DNA of 64,000 bases, taken from positions 5,562,154 to 5,626,153 of the forward strand of contig NZ_KI632511.1 of the NCBI RefSeq assembly GCF_000504285.1, given 5' to 3'. This DNA is from Actinospica robiniae DSM 44927 (GTDB lineage Bacteria; Actinomycetota; Actinomycetes; Streptomycetales; Catenulisporaceae). This document shows positions 9,801 to 16,663 of this stretch, one piece after another. Numbering within the stretch: position 1 is the first letter of the stretch; the number at the start of each line of letters is the position of its first letter. Under the pieces are notes generated by a model, which saw nothing but the letters and a program-made list of their open reading frames with translations, had not been told where the DNA came from and did no database searches. The position numbers were made by a program, and so were the translations under genes.

Positions 9801-10193
9801 GAGGTGCAGGGCTTCGCCTCGCCGGTGTGGCAGAACGCGAGCGGCGCAGCCGTGGGCACGCCGACGGCGGTGGTCGCCTCGACCGTGGCGAACACGATCA
9901 CGGTGGCGCTGCCCGAATCCGAGTTCGGCACGCCGACCTCGGGCTGGACCTTCACCGTCGCCCTGGCCGGACAGGACGGCTACAGCTCGGACCAGGCCCG
10001 CGCGTTCACCGCCACGGCCGGCGGCTACAGCTTCGGCGTCTGCCCGGCCGGGGACGACGCGGCGATCTGCGCGCTGGACCCGAACTCCGTGCCGAAGGTG
10101 ATGGACACCATCACCCCGGCCGGCGTGTCGCAGGCCACTGAGCTCGACCCGACGCTCGGCCCGGTGGTGCTCCAGGGCGTGACCGTGCCGTAG
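6816..10193 (+). CDS. secreted GH15 glucodextranase/glucoamylase
   Basis: The start is ATG 6816, with GAGG five bases upstream. Residues 1-33 are a signal peptide ending AHA-A. The 1125-aa protein follows the four-domain plan of Arthrobacter glucodextranase: an N-terminal beta-sandwich (about 45-300), a GH15 (alpha/alpha)6 barrel (about 310-780), a small beta domain (about 795-885, TLTSPTGGSTIEGGSTTVAG) and a C-terminal sugar-binding-like domain (about 890-1125, with DGPGTYQYPTAADF). The likely general acid lies in VERWEEQSGYSPST (Glu near 505) and the base in WPVLSGERAES (near 692). It should release glucose from dextran or starch-type glucans outside the cell. Substrate choice between alpha-1,6 and alpha-1,4 bonds cannot be read from motifs alone. 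A good terminator follows. Confidence 0.88.
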   Translation: MTPRNPLHSPARRGGLGVLCALALVAATGPAHAAASSAAGSAASGGPGAASYYDLARKDCLGTARDTTSKVWYTVADGVLSDVYEPTVDNTNVSTLQYVVTDGSSFTDLQTRDMTYTVAADTTGMACTVTATDKAHGFRLTTEYVTDPVRDTVLMHTTLSAVPGSKTNLSALHVYARLDAHVNGTGGGGTDNAGGNTGVIDASGTPVVSNTLTSTEAVNRDYAVPTSMALTATSAGEASVGYAGTAGDGLTQLDSAHALTAYNSAANGHIVATEDVTPRTHGASNAAEDFTLALGFGRTQTQAAATAKASLLLPFAAQEQLYLTTWRLYDSTLKQPPARVDGVDEQTIRKTYYLDANVLKSSEDKTFPGAIVASLASPWGQAVNAGAYVGGKAVYFGSYREVFARDLYEAFTGLLADGDLGTARNTAKFLLTKQQLPTGEIPRNSLVNGKAAPDTGGDQLDETAYPILMAYQAGLGGDASLWTEHIKPAADFLVAHGPSFGVERWEEQSGYSPSTIAAEIAGLTAASAIATMHGDGADAALYQAAADDFQRNIENWTVTSTGSQSSNPYFMRLSKTGDPNAAITYSLSNGAPSVDQRDVIDGGFQELVRLGELSPSDTTFQNSLSVLDDTISVSTPSGTGYYRYGDGASLGSTDGYGDCSTTNSQTSCTTAGEPWPTTDTGTGHLWPVLSGERAESAVAEKDPSTASGLLKFMISSASGEGLVPEQVWEDPNLAASPYGSDPTTASIGFVDGQAAGSASPLTWAQSQELRLIVDLGTGHDPSTPQLTTQRYVAHAAPGTAPVTLTSPTGGSTIEGGSTTVAGTTTPGARLTVSSQDTDTSAAAQSVTATADATGAFSAAVPVGFGTNVISVAATASGATGFAQTDVVGDVAGGTTVLDVTHAGNHDGPGTYQYPTAADFVAGSFDIDRFQVITADGTVYLRLTLADLTPTFGATMGAQLLDYYIHDPNATSTSTAAAYPSRNYTIASADAWNQRIEVQGFASPVWQNASGAAVGTPTAVVASTVANTITVALPESEFGTPTSGWTFTVALAGQDGYSSDQARAFTATAGGYSFGVCPAGDDAAICALDPNSVPKVMDTITPAGVSQATELDPTLGPVVLQGVTVP

Positions 10194-10225
10194 CAGGCCC
10201 CCGCGCCCGTCTCGTTCCGCCGACT

Positions 10226-10261
10226 CCGGCCGCCGCCCTCTCCCAGGGTGGCGGCCGGTTT
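10226..10261 (+). terminator. terminator after the glucosidase gene
   Basis: An outer stem CCGGCCGCC/GGCGGCCGG (10226-10234 and 10250-10258) encloses an inner stem CCCT/AGGG, followed by TTT. It sits 33 nt after the stop codon. Confidence 0.8.
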
Positions 10262-10292
10262 CGCGTCCGCGGCCGGGCCGGAGGGAAAACCT

Positions 10293-10354
10293 GTTGAACG
10301 CGTTCAAAAACTCCGCTACGCTCGTCCCGGCGCGAGTTTTTGAACGCGTTCAAC
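10293..10354. promoter_or_regulatory. double palindromic operator/promoter
   Basis: Two copies of the perfect 14-bp palindrome TTGAACGCGTTCAA (10294-10307 and 10340-10353) lie inside a larger perfect inverted repeat of 21-bp arms (10293-10313 and 10334-10354) with 20 bp between. TTGAAC at 10294-10299 and TACGCT at 10316-10321, 16 bp apart, look like -35 and -10 elements, so each palindrome would overlap or abut the promoter. The dyad type suits a TetR-family dimer, and a tetR-type gene lies 390 bp downstream. Which protein binds is inference. Confidence 0.75.
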
Positions 10355-10371
10355 TGCTCCGGGGAGGGACG

Positions 10372-10557
10372 ATGGATGCGGTGGCCGCAGTGGCGATCCC
10401 GTGCGTCGGCTGCGTCGATTCGGGAGGGGCCCGGCACGTCGTCGCCGACGGGAACGTCGTGGGCATGGCGCTGATCGCCGTACCGGGTCTGATCGCGGGC
10501 GCGATGGCCGGTTTCAGCCGCGCCGGCCGCCCGGGCCGGCTCGGATGGCCGGGATGA
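10372..10557 (+). CDS. small membrane protein (61 aa), unknown
   Basis: The ATG at 10372 follows GGGGAGGG with good spacing, and third codon positions are strongly G/C, which supports real coding. The protein has a CVGC motif near residues 11-14, then one hydrophobic stretch (VVGMALIAVPGLIAGAMAGF) and a short basic tail. I do not recognise a family. It is the first gene behind the double palindromic operator, so it is probably the main target of the regulator that reads that operator. It could be a stress-induced membrane peptide, but this is a guess. A terminator-like hairpin separates it from the tetR-type gene. Confidence 0.6.
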   Translation: MDAVAAVAIPCVGCVDSGGARHVVADGNVVGMALIAVPGLIAGAMAGFSRAGRPGRLGWPG

Positions 10558-10624
10558 CGAGACTGCAGAAGCACTGACCTGCCCGAGTGCGGTCTTGTCA
10601 GTGGACTTCTGTACGGTGCTCAGT

Positions 10625-10649
10625 GTGCCGGAAGCCTTGCTTCCGGCAC
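10625..10649 (+). terminator. hairpin after the small membrane gene
   Basis: GTGCCGGAAGC, loop CTT, GCTTCCGGCAC: a perfect 11-bp stem, 67 nt after the stop of the small gene. No T tract follows. Confidence 0.55.
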
Positions 10650-10677
10650 GGATGCACCGCGAGGGAGGACCCGCCCG

Positions 10678-10714
10678 GGACGGATCGGCGACGAGGAGGG
10701 GAGCCGATCCGTCC
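10678..10714 (+). promoter_or_regulatory. leader hairpin with a Shine-Dalgarno-like loop
   Basis: GGACGGATCGGC (10678-10689) pairs perfectly with GCCGATCCGTCC (10703-10714). The 13-nt loop holds GAGGAGGGGA, a strong ribosome-binding-site-like sequence with no start codon at a usable distance. It lies 28 nt upstream of the tetR-type start. Confidence 0.45.
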
Positions 10715-10742
10715 GGAGGCGGGCGTCAGCCCGTACGGTGGG

Positions 10743-11474
10743 ATGGTGCAAGAACCGATGGCCGCGACCAAGACCGCGAAAAGCGAGCAGACCCGCACGC
10801 TGATCCTGAACACGGCGATGCGCCTGTTCGAGGAACGCGGCTACGACCAGACCACCATGCGCGCCATCGCGCAGGAGGCGGGCGTCTCGGTCGGCAACGC
10901 CTACTACTACTTCTCTGGCAAGGAAGAGCTGGTCCAAGGCTTCTACGACCGCCTCGCCGCCGAGCACGCCGAGGTCGCGCTGGCCGCGATGCGGGGCGTG
11001 ACCGACCTGGCGGACCGGATCCGGCTGGTGCTCACCACCTGGCTGGACGTGGCAGAGCCCTACCACGCCTTCGCCAAGCACTTCTTCCGCAACGCGGCCG
11101 ACCCCTCCAGCCCGCTCAGCCCGTTCGCGGCCGAGTCCGCCGACGCCCGGGAAGCCGTGATCGACCTGCACCGGACCGTGCTGTCCGGCTCGAACCTGCG
11201 CTACGACGCGGAGATCGCGCGCATCATGCCGGAGCTGCTCTGGCTCCACCACCTCGCGCTGGTGCTCTACTGGGCGCACGACCGCACACCGCAGGCGGAG
11301 CGCACCCGCCGGCTGGCCGTGCGCACCTCGGGCACGGTGGCCAAGGCGGTGCGGCTGTGCAAGTACAAGGTCGTGCGGCCGCTGGTCCGGGAAGCCGACT
11401 CGATCCTGCGCGAGTTCCTGATCACCGACCCCGACCCCGAGCCCGCGGACCCGGACGCGGCGGCGAAGGACTGA
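10743..11474 (+). CDS. TetR family transcriptional regulator
   Basis: The N terminus (TRTLILNTAMRLFEERGYDQTTMRAIAQEAGVSVGNAYYYF, residues about 18-54) is a standard TetR helix-turn-helix. The rest is a helical ligand-binding domain, and the total of about 243 aa is slightly long, with an acidic tail. The start is uncertain: ATG 10743 follows GGTGGG very closely, ATG 10758 has no clear ribosome-binding site. The nearest palindromic operator is the TTGAACGCGTTCAA pair at 10294-10353, and the gene in between is small, so an autoregulated operon is plausible. The ligand cannot be predicted. Confidence 0.85.
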   Translation: MVQEPMAATKTAKSEQTRTLILNTAMRLFEERGYDQTTMRAIAQEAGVSVGNAYYYFSGKEELVQGFYDRLAAEHAEVALAAMRGVTDLADRIRLVLTTWLDVAEPYHAFAKHFFRNAADPSSPLSPFAAESADAREAVIDLHRTVLSGSNLRYDAEIARIMPELLWLHHLALVLYWAHDRTPQAERTRRLAVRTSGTVAKAVRLCKYKVVRPLVREADSILREFLITDPDPEPADPDAAAKD

Positions 11475-11484
11475 GCCCCGCGGA

Positions 11485-12834
11485 TCAGCCGCCGGAGCCG
11501 GCGGCCGGCGTCTCGTCGGGCTCGCGGCCCGGCGTGGGCAGGTTGAACTTCTTGATGGCGAAGGTGAACAGCGCGTAGTAGACCGCCCCGAAGCCGAGGC
11601 CGATCGGGATCAGCAGCAGCGGCCGGGTGGCGATGTCGAAGTTGAATATGTAGTCGAACAACCCGGCCGAGAACGAGAAGCCGTCGTGGATCCCGAGCGC
11701 GTTGCACAGCGCCAGCGAGACCCCGGTGAGCAGGGCGTGGATGCCGAAGAGCACCGGCGCGACGAACAGGAAGGCGAACTCGATCGGCTCGGTCACCCCG
11801 GTCAGGAACGAGCACAGCGCCGCCGAGAGCATGATGCCGCCGACCAGCTTGCGCTTCTCCGGGTGGGCGCAGCGCACCATCGCGAAGGCGGCGGCGGGCA
11901 GCGCGAACATCATGATCGGGAAGAAGCCGGTCATGTAGGTGCCCGCGCTCGGGTCGCCGTGGATGAAGCAGCCGAAGTCGCCGTAGTACACGGTGCCGTT
12001 GAGCTGGCAGGTCGGGCCCACCGGGGAGTACCAGACCACGTTGTTGACCACGTGGTGCAGGCCGAACGGCAGCAGGGCCCGGTTGATCACGCCGAACAGC
12101 CCCGCGCCCATGGTGCCGTGCGCGCTCAGCCACTTGCCCGCGTCGAAGATCCAGGCCGCGGGGAACTTCCACAGCAGGCCGAACAGGACGCCGACGAAGA
12201 TCGAGGCGAACGCCGTCACGATCGGCACGAACCGGCGGCCGCCGAAGAACGCCAGATAGGCCGGCAGCTTGATCCGGTAGTAGCGCTGGAACAACAGCGC
12301 CGTCATGATGCCGATCGTGATGCCGCCGAAGGCATAGGTGGGATTGTTCACGATGGTGTCGTCGACGACGCCGCCCTTGTACCAGCGCGCGGCGAACGAG
12401 GCGTTGATCGGCATCGCGAACATCGTGGTGCTGACCTCGTTGAACACCAGGTAGCCCACCGCCGCGGCCAGGGCCGTGGTGCCGTCAGCGCGCCGGGCGA
12501 AGCCCACTGCCACGCCGATGGCGAACAGCAGCGGGATGAAGTTGAAGATCCCGTTGCCCGCGGCCGAGAACACCTGCTGCACGTAGATCAGCCAGTGCCA
12601 GCCGGTGACCGTGGCCAGGTAGAGCCCGTGCGTGCCCACCGCCGCGGCGCCGGTGGGACGTTCGCCGAGGATGTCCGGGGACCCGAGCCGGATCAGCAGT
12701 CCCGCCGCGGGCATGACGGCGATCGGGAGCATCAGCGAACGGCCGACGCGCTGCATCACCGCGAGGACGCGGTTCGCGGTGGGCGCGGCCGGCGGTAGTC
12801 CATCGGCGGTGCTCGCCGGCGCCGTCGCCGTCAT
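11485..12834 (-). CDS. PTS EIIC permease, N-acetylglucosamine type
   Basis: The 449-residue polytopic membrane protein has glucose/GlcNAc-class EIIC features: the N-terminal MQRVGRSLMLPIAVMPAAGLL, GLHHVVNN, TGVTEPIEFAFLFVAP, and the C-terminal HDGFSFSAGLFDYIFN signature seen in NagE-type permeases. It lacks fused B or A domains; EIIB and EIIA are encoded divergently at 13860-14590. Its start overlaps the 3' end of dasR by 4 nt (ATGA), which implies coupled translation. The substrate GlcNAc is inferred from the signature and from DasR. Confidence 0.88.
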   Translation of the reverse strand: MTATAPASTADGLPPAAPTANRVLAVMQRVGRSLMLPIAVMPAAGLLIRLGSPDILGERPTGAAAVGTHGLYLATVTGWHWLIYVQQVFSAAGNGIFNFIPLLFAIGVAVGFARRADGTTALAAAVGYLVFNEVSTTMFAMPINASFAARWYKGGVVDDTIVNNPTYAFGGITIGIMTALLFQRYYRIKLPAYLAFFGGRRFVPIVTAFASIFVGVLFGLLWKFPAAWIFDAGKWLSAHGTMGAGLFGVINRALLPFGLHHVVNNVVWYSPVGPTCQLNGTVYYGDFGCFIHGDPSAGTYMTGFFPIMMFALPAAAFAMVRCAHPEKRKLVGGIMLSAALCSFLTGVTEPIEFAFLFVAPVLFGIHALLTGVSLALCNALGIHDGFSFSAGLFDYIFNFDIATRPLLLIPIGLGFGAVYYALFTFAIKKFNLPTPGREPDETPAAGSGG

Positions 12835-13604
12835 CGATGAGCCTCCAGCGGGTTGGGTGCGGCACGGGGATTCGTGATCGGCTGTGCGGGCCTTTCCAAC
12901 GGCACCCAGAGCTGGTACCGATCGGCTCGGTAGGCGGAGCTCGCGTATTCGACGAGCAGGTCGTCACTGTAGCTGCGCCGGGTCATCTGCAACACCACGC
13001 CGATCAGCGGGATCTCCAGCAGCGCGGCGTCCTCCGTGTCGGGGTTGCTGGCCTCGATCACCTGCTCACCCCAGGTGAGAGTGAGGCCGTAGTGCTCGGC
13101 GAGCGTGTGGTAAAGGGATTTGGGCGAGCCGAGGGCGAGCAGGCCGGGCACCCGCTTCTCCGGCAGGTGGGTGCGCTCGACCGCCATCGGGATCGAGTCC
13201 GCGTAACGCAGCCGCACCAGGCGCACCACGCCGTCGCCGGGCTGGATCTCGAGCTGCCGGGCCAGCGAGGGCGAGGCCTCGATCCGCTCGAACGCGAGCG
13301 TGCGCGAGGCCGGCACCATGCCGCGCCGGGTCATGTCCTCGGTGTAGGAGGCCAGCCGCACCTGCAGGTCCATCTTCGGCTTGGCCACGAAGGTGCCGCG
13401 GCCGCGCACCCGGTAGAGGCGTCCGTCGGCCACCAGCTGGTTGACGGCCTGACGCACCGTCATCCGGGACAGGCTGTAGCGTTCCCCCAGCTCCCGTTCC
13501 GACGCGATGGGCGTGTCCGGCTCGAGCTCGGTGGCGATCAGCTCCAGCAGGATCTCCCGCAGCTGCTGGTGCTTGGGCACCGGGCTACGCGGATTGATCT
13601 CCAT
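12831..13604 (-). CDS. dasR: GntR/HutC-family repressor DasR
   Basis: The 257-aa protein has a GntR winged helix-turn-helix (residues about 8-75: SERELGERYSLSRMTVRQAVNQL and VRGRGTFVAKP) and a UTRA effector domain (about 95-245). Length and sequence match Streptomyces DasR, which binds dre sites and is released by glucosamine-6-phosphate. Candidate dre sites lie in its own upstream region (13722-13737) and before nagA (24319-24334). Being co-transcribed with the EIIC gene, it would be autoregulated together with sugar uptake. In Streptomyces dasR lies apart from the PTS genes; here they are adjacent. Confidence 0.88.
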   Translation of the reverse strand: MEINPRSPVPKHQQLREILLELIATELEPDTPIASERELGERYSLSRMTVRQAVNQLVADGRLYRVRGRGTFVAKPKMDLQVRLASYTEDMTRRGMVPASRTLAFERIEASPSLARQLEIQPGDGVVRLVRLRYADSIPMAVERTHLPEKRVPGLLALGSPKSLYHTLAEHYGLTLTWGEQVIEASNPDTEDAALLEIPLIGVVLQMTRRSYSDDLLVEYASSAYRADRYQLWVPLERPAQPITNPRAAPNPLEAHR

Positions 13605-13721
13605 CGATCCTCACTCGCCTGTCTCTCATCCCGCGCGCGACGTCTCGCTCCGGGAGAAGGGGCTGGCGTGTCCGGGAGTTCCCTGATTTGATGTGAAGTC
13701 GGTCACGCCATACTGTTATAG

Positions 13722-13737
13722 ACCGGACTAGACCACT
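13722..13737. promoter_or_regulatory. DasR-responsive element (dre)
   Basis: ACCGGACTAGACCACT matches the dre consensus ACTGGTCTAGACCACT at 14 of 16 positions. It lies in the divergent region between dasR and the EIIB gene, 118 bp from the dasR start and 122 bp from the EIIB start, so it could control both. Confidence 0.8.
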
Positions 13738-13749
13738 ATCGGTTTACTG

Positions 13750-13761
13750 TTGTCAAGACAA
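13750..13761. promoter_or_regulatory. second, weaker dre-like dyad
   Basis: TTGTCAAGACAA is an inverted repeat (TTGTC/GACAA) that matches the dre core TGGTCTAGACCA at 9 of 12 positions. It lies 12 bp after the better site and may add cooperative binding. Confidence 0.4.
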
Positions 13762-13859
13762 TACGGTCCGGTCGGTACCCAATCGCAACCACGGCCCGTG
13801 ACCGCACGGGCGCGCCGCGCCCGACGACGAGGTCGGCCGGCTGAGGACGGGAGCAGTGT

Positions 13860-14090
13860 ATGGACAAGGCGGAGGCGATCCTCGCCGGACTCGGCGGAGC
13901 CGACAACGTGGTCGAGATCGAACCCTGCATCACCCGGCTGCGCACGGTGGTGCGCGACGGCGGCAAGGTGGACGACAGGGCGCTCAAGGCGGCCGGCGCC
14001 CACGGCGTGATGAAGTCCGGCACCGTGGTCCAGGTGGTGGTGGGCCCGGAGGCGGACACGCTGTGCATGGACATCGAGGATCTGCTCTGA
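13860..14090 (+). CDS. PTS EIIB, glucose/GlcNAc class
   Basis: The 76-residue single-domain EIIB has the phosphorylatable cysteine at position 23 in EPCITRLR and the GVMKSGTVVQVVVG segment of the glucose class. It passes phosphate from EIIA to the sugar carried by EIIC. It is the first gene of a plus-strand operon EIIB-EIIA-HPr-EI, divergent from dasR-EIIC across a dre-bearing region. Standalone EIIB proteins of this size are usual in actinomycetes (NagF-like). Confidence 0.9.
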   Translation: MDKAEAILAGLGGADNVVEIEPCITRLRTVVRDGGKVDDRALKAAGAHGVMKSGTVVQVVVGPEADTLCMDIEDLL

Positions 14091-14590
14091 ACACACAACC
14101 CGAGCGGGCCGCCGCGCCCCCGGTACGTCCGGCTCTGCGCGTGCACGCGCCGATGGCCGGCCGGGCGATCGGCCTGGACCGGGTGCCGGACGCGGTCTTC
14201 GCCCAGGCCATGGTCGGCCCGGGGGCGGCGATCGATCCGGTGCGCGAGCCCGGCGAGGTGCTCAGCCCCATCTCCGGGATCCTGGTCAAGCTCAAACCGC
14301 ACGCCTTCGTGGTGACCGCCACCGACGGCCGCGGCGTCCTGGTACACCTGGGTATCGACACGGTGAACCTGGACGGCGGCGGATTCGTGCTGCTGGCCGA
14401 GGAGGGCGGGCCGGTGGACGCCGGCGCGCCGGTGGTGCGGTGGAACCCGGCCGCGATCGAGGCCTGCGGGCTCAGCCCGGTGTGCCCGGTGATCGCGCTG
14501 GACGCCGACCCGGCCTCGGCCGCCGCCATCGCGGCCTCCGTCGCGCTCGGGCCCGTGTCGGCGGACGACCGTCTGTTCACCTGGGCCTGA
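14087..14590 (+). CDS. crr: PTS EIIA, glucose class (Crr-like)
   Basis: This is a EIIA-Glc protein, with APMAGRAIGL, DAVFAQAMVGPGAAIDP, the accessory histidine in KPHAF and the active histidine in VLVHLGIDTV (residue 87 with the start used). The frame has no ATG or GTG close to the expected N terminus. The best candidate is CTG 14087, which overlaps the EIIB stop (CTGA) and has GAGGA seven bases before it. The alternative GTG 14141 has no ribosome-binding site and would cut the first strand close. The start is therefore uncertain; the gene itself is not. It receives phosphate from HPr. Confidence 0.88.
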   Translation: MNTQPERAAAPPVRPALRVHAPMAGRAIGLDRVPDAVFAQAMVGPGAAIDPVREPGEVLSPISGILVKLKPHAFVVTATDGRGVLVHLGIDTVNLDGGGFVLLAEEGGPVDAGAPVVRWNPAAIEACGLSPVCPVIALDADPASAAAIAASVALGPVSADDRLFTWA

Positions 14591-14635
14591 TACTGGTGGG
14601 CGACGTCGAGTAGCGCTCAGTCGTAAGGAGTGACC

Positions 14636-14902
14636 ATGTCCAAGCGCATCGTGACGGTGGCCTCACGGGTGGGGCTGCACGCCCGGCCCGCCGCCGTGTT
14701 CGTCAAGGCGGCCAGCGCGGCCGCCCTGCCGGTGACCATCGCCAAGGAGGGCCGGGAACCGGTCAGCGCGCGTTCCATCCTGGCCGTGCTCGGCCTGGAC
14801 GTGCGCGGTGGCGAGCAGGTCGAGCTGGAGGCCGAGGGCGACGCCGCCGAGGACGTCCTCGACGAGCTGGCCCAGCTTCTGACGGAGGATCTGGAGGGGT
14901 GA
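14636..14902 (+). CDS. ptsH: HPr phosphocarrier protein
   Basis: ATG 14636, with AAGGAG five bases upstream, puts the phosphorylated histidine of VGLHARPAAVFVKAA exactly at residue 15, as in all HPr proteins; the in-frame GTG two codons earlier is rejected for this reason. The 88-aa protein carries phosphate from enzyme I to EIIA. It follows the EIIA gene by 45 nt and overlaps ptsI by 4 nt (GTGA). Confidence 0.94.
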   Translation: MSKRIVTVASRVGLHARPAAVFVKAASAAALPVTIAKEGREPVSARSILAVLGLDVRGGEQVELEAEGDAAEDVLDELAQLLTEDLEG

Positions 14903-16569
14903 GCGGCGCGGTGGGCGCAGAGCGGACCGAGGAGCCGGCCGCGGGCCGTACGGCGCCGTCCACGGGCGCCGCGGGCCGGGTCGAGGGCGTGACGGCGCGC
15001 AGGCTGGCCGGGATCGGCATCGGCGCCGGTGCCGTGGTCGGCCCGGTGGCGCTGATGGCCGAGCCCGAGGCCCCGCCGCCCGCGGGCCTGGTCCCGGCCG
15101 GCGACCCGGCGCAGGAGTACGCCCGGGCCGAGGCCGCCCTGGCCGAGGTGGCCGCGGATCTGCTCCGCCGGGCCGAAGTGGCCGGCGGGGAGGCCGCGGA
15201 CGTGCTCGAGGCGCAGGCGATGATGGCCGAGGATCCGAGCCTGGCCGAGGCGGTGCGCGCGTTCACCGCCGCCGGCGCGGCCGCGGAGCGGGCCGTGTAC
15301 GAGGCCTTCGACGGTTTCCGCACCGCCCTGGCCGGCGCCGGGGACTACCTCGCCGCCCGGGTGGCCGACCTGGACGACCTCAGCGCCCGCGCGGTCGCCG
15401 CGGCCGGCGGCCGGCCGATGCCCGGGGTGCCGGTGCGCGACGAGCCGTTCGTGCTGGTCGCCCGGGACCTGGCCCCGGCCGACACCGCCGTGCTCGACCT
15501 GTCTCTGGTGCTGGCGCTGGTGACCGAGCAAGGCGGCCCGACCAGCCACACCGCGATCCTGGCCCGCTCCCGGGGCATCCCGGCCGTGGTCGGCGTGGAC
15601 GGCGCGCTGGGCCTGTTCGACGGCGAGCACGTGGTGGTCGACGCGGCCACGGGCGAGGTGATCCCGTCCCCGGCCGGGGAGTTGGTGGCGGCCGTCCGGC
15701 AGCGCGAGCGGGACCGGCGCGAGGCCGCGGCCGACCCGGAGGCGGCGAACGTGCCGGTCCTGGGCCCGGACGGCCGTGAAGTGCGGCTGCTGGCGAACGT
15801 CGGCGGCGGCGGGGACGTGCCGGCCGCCGTCGCGGCCGGGGCACAGGGCGTGGGCCTGTTCCGGACCGAGCTGCTGTACCTGGGCACGCTGCGTCCGCCG
15901 ACGTACGACGAGCAGGTCGAGGCGTACCGCGCGGTGCTCGGCGGATTCCCCGGCCGGACCGTGGCGGCCCGGACCCTGGACGTCGGCGCGGACAAGCAGC
16001 TGCCGTTCCTGCCCCTCGGCGAGGAGCCCAACCCGGCGCTCGGCGTGCGCGGGCTGCGCGCGTTCCGCGGGCCGTATGAACATCTGTTGGACACTCAGTT
16101 GGCCGCGCTCGCCGCGGCCGCGGCCGATTGCGCGGCCGACCTGTGGGTGATGGCGCCGATGATCACCACGGTCGAGGAGGCCGCCTGGTTCGCGGCCAAG
16201 GCCCACGCGGCCGGGATCGCCAAGGCCGGCGTGATGATCGAGGTGCCGGCCGCGGCGCTGACGGCCCGTGAGGTGCTCGCCGAGGTGGATTTCGCCTCGA
16301 TCGGTACGAACGACCTGACGCAGTACACGATGGCGGCCGACCGGATGCTCGGCTCCCTCGGCGCGTTCCAGGACGCCGGCCACCCGGCCGTGCTGCGCCT
16401 GGTGGCGATGGTCGCCGAGGCCGGCGCCGCGCTCGGCAAGCCGGTCGGCGTCTGCGGCGAGGCGGCCGCCGACCCGCGCGTGGCCGCCGAGCTGGTGCGG
16501 CTCGGGGTGACCTCGCTCTCGATGGCCCCCGCCGCGATCCCGGAACTGCGCGCCGCCCTGGCGAGATGA
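14899..16569 (+). CDS. ptsI: PTS enzyme I
   Basis: The 556-aa protein carries the phospho-histidine motif GGPTSHTAILARSRG (near residue 215), the PEP-binding segment GVGLFRTELLYL, IGTNDLTQYTMAADR and the catalytic-cysteine region GVCGEAA. It starts the phosphotransferase chain by autophosphorylation from phosphoenolpyruvate. The N terminus has about 30 extra Ala/Gly/Thr-rich residues before the conserved RLAGIGIGAGAVVGP. It is the last gene of the operon and is followed by a strong hairpin. Confidence 0.94.
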   Translation: MSGAVGAERTEEPAAGRTAPSTGAAGRVEGVTARRLAGIGIGAGAVVGPVALMAEPEAPPPAGLVPAGDPAQEYARAEAALAEVAADLLRRAEVAGGEAADVLEAQAMMAEDPSLAEAVRAFTAAGAAAERAVYEAFDGFRTALAGAGDYLAARVADLDDLSARAVAAAGGRPMPGVPVRDEPFVLVARDLAPADTAVLDLSLVLALVTEQGGPTSHTAILARSRGIPAVVGVDGALGLFDGEHVVVDAATGEVIPSPAGELVAAVRQRERDRREAAADPEAANVPVLGPDGREVRLLANVGGGGDVPAAVAAGAQGVGLFRTELLYLGTLRPPTYDEQVEAYRAVLGGFPGRTVAARTLDVGADKQLPFLPLGEEPNPALGVRGLRAFRGPYEHLLDTQLAALAAAAADCAADLWVMAPMITTVEEAAWFAAKAHAAGIAKAGVMIEVPAAALTAREVLAEVDFASIGTNDLTQYTMAADRMLGSLGAFQDAGHPAVLRLVAMVAEAGAALGKPVGVCGEAAADPRVAAELVRLGVTSLSMAPAAIPELRAALAR

Positions 16570-16592
16570 CGGAACGCGCGCGATGACAGAAC

Positions 16593-16631
16593 GCTGAAGT
16601 CCCGCCCTGCCGAGCAGGACGGGACTTCAGC
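16593..16631. terminator. long hairpin after ptsI
   Basis: GCTGAAGTCCCG (16593-16604) pairs with CGGGACTTCAGC (16620-16631). The inside pairs further (CCTGC/GCAGG) around a CGA loop after a single mismatch. It lies 23 nt past the ptsI stop between convergent operons. Confidence 0.8.
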
Positions 16632-16663
16632 GATGCGACGTTGCGCCACCACGCGCCGGGGGT

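Noticed and set aside
5907-10307. A very long open frame (1466 codons) on the minus strand opposite the glucosidase gene
   Set aside because: It is antisense to a complete GH15 protein with signal peptide and motifs. Its translation is low-complexity Arg/Gly/Val-rich, the usual by-product of high GC content.
13712-13727. Additional dre-like half overlapping the main DasR site
   Set aside because: Only 11 of 16 consensus positions match and it overlaps the better site by six bases.
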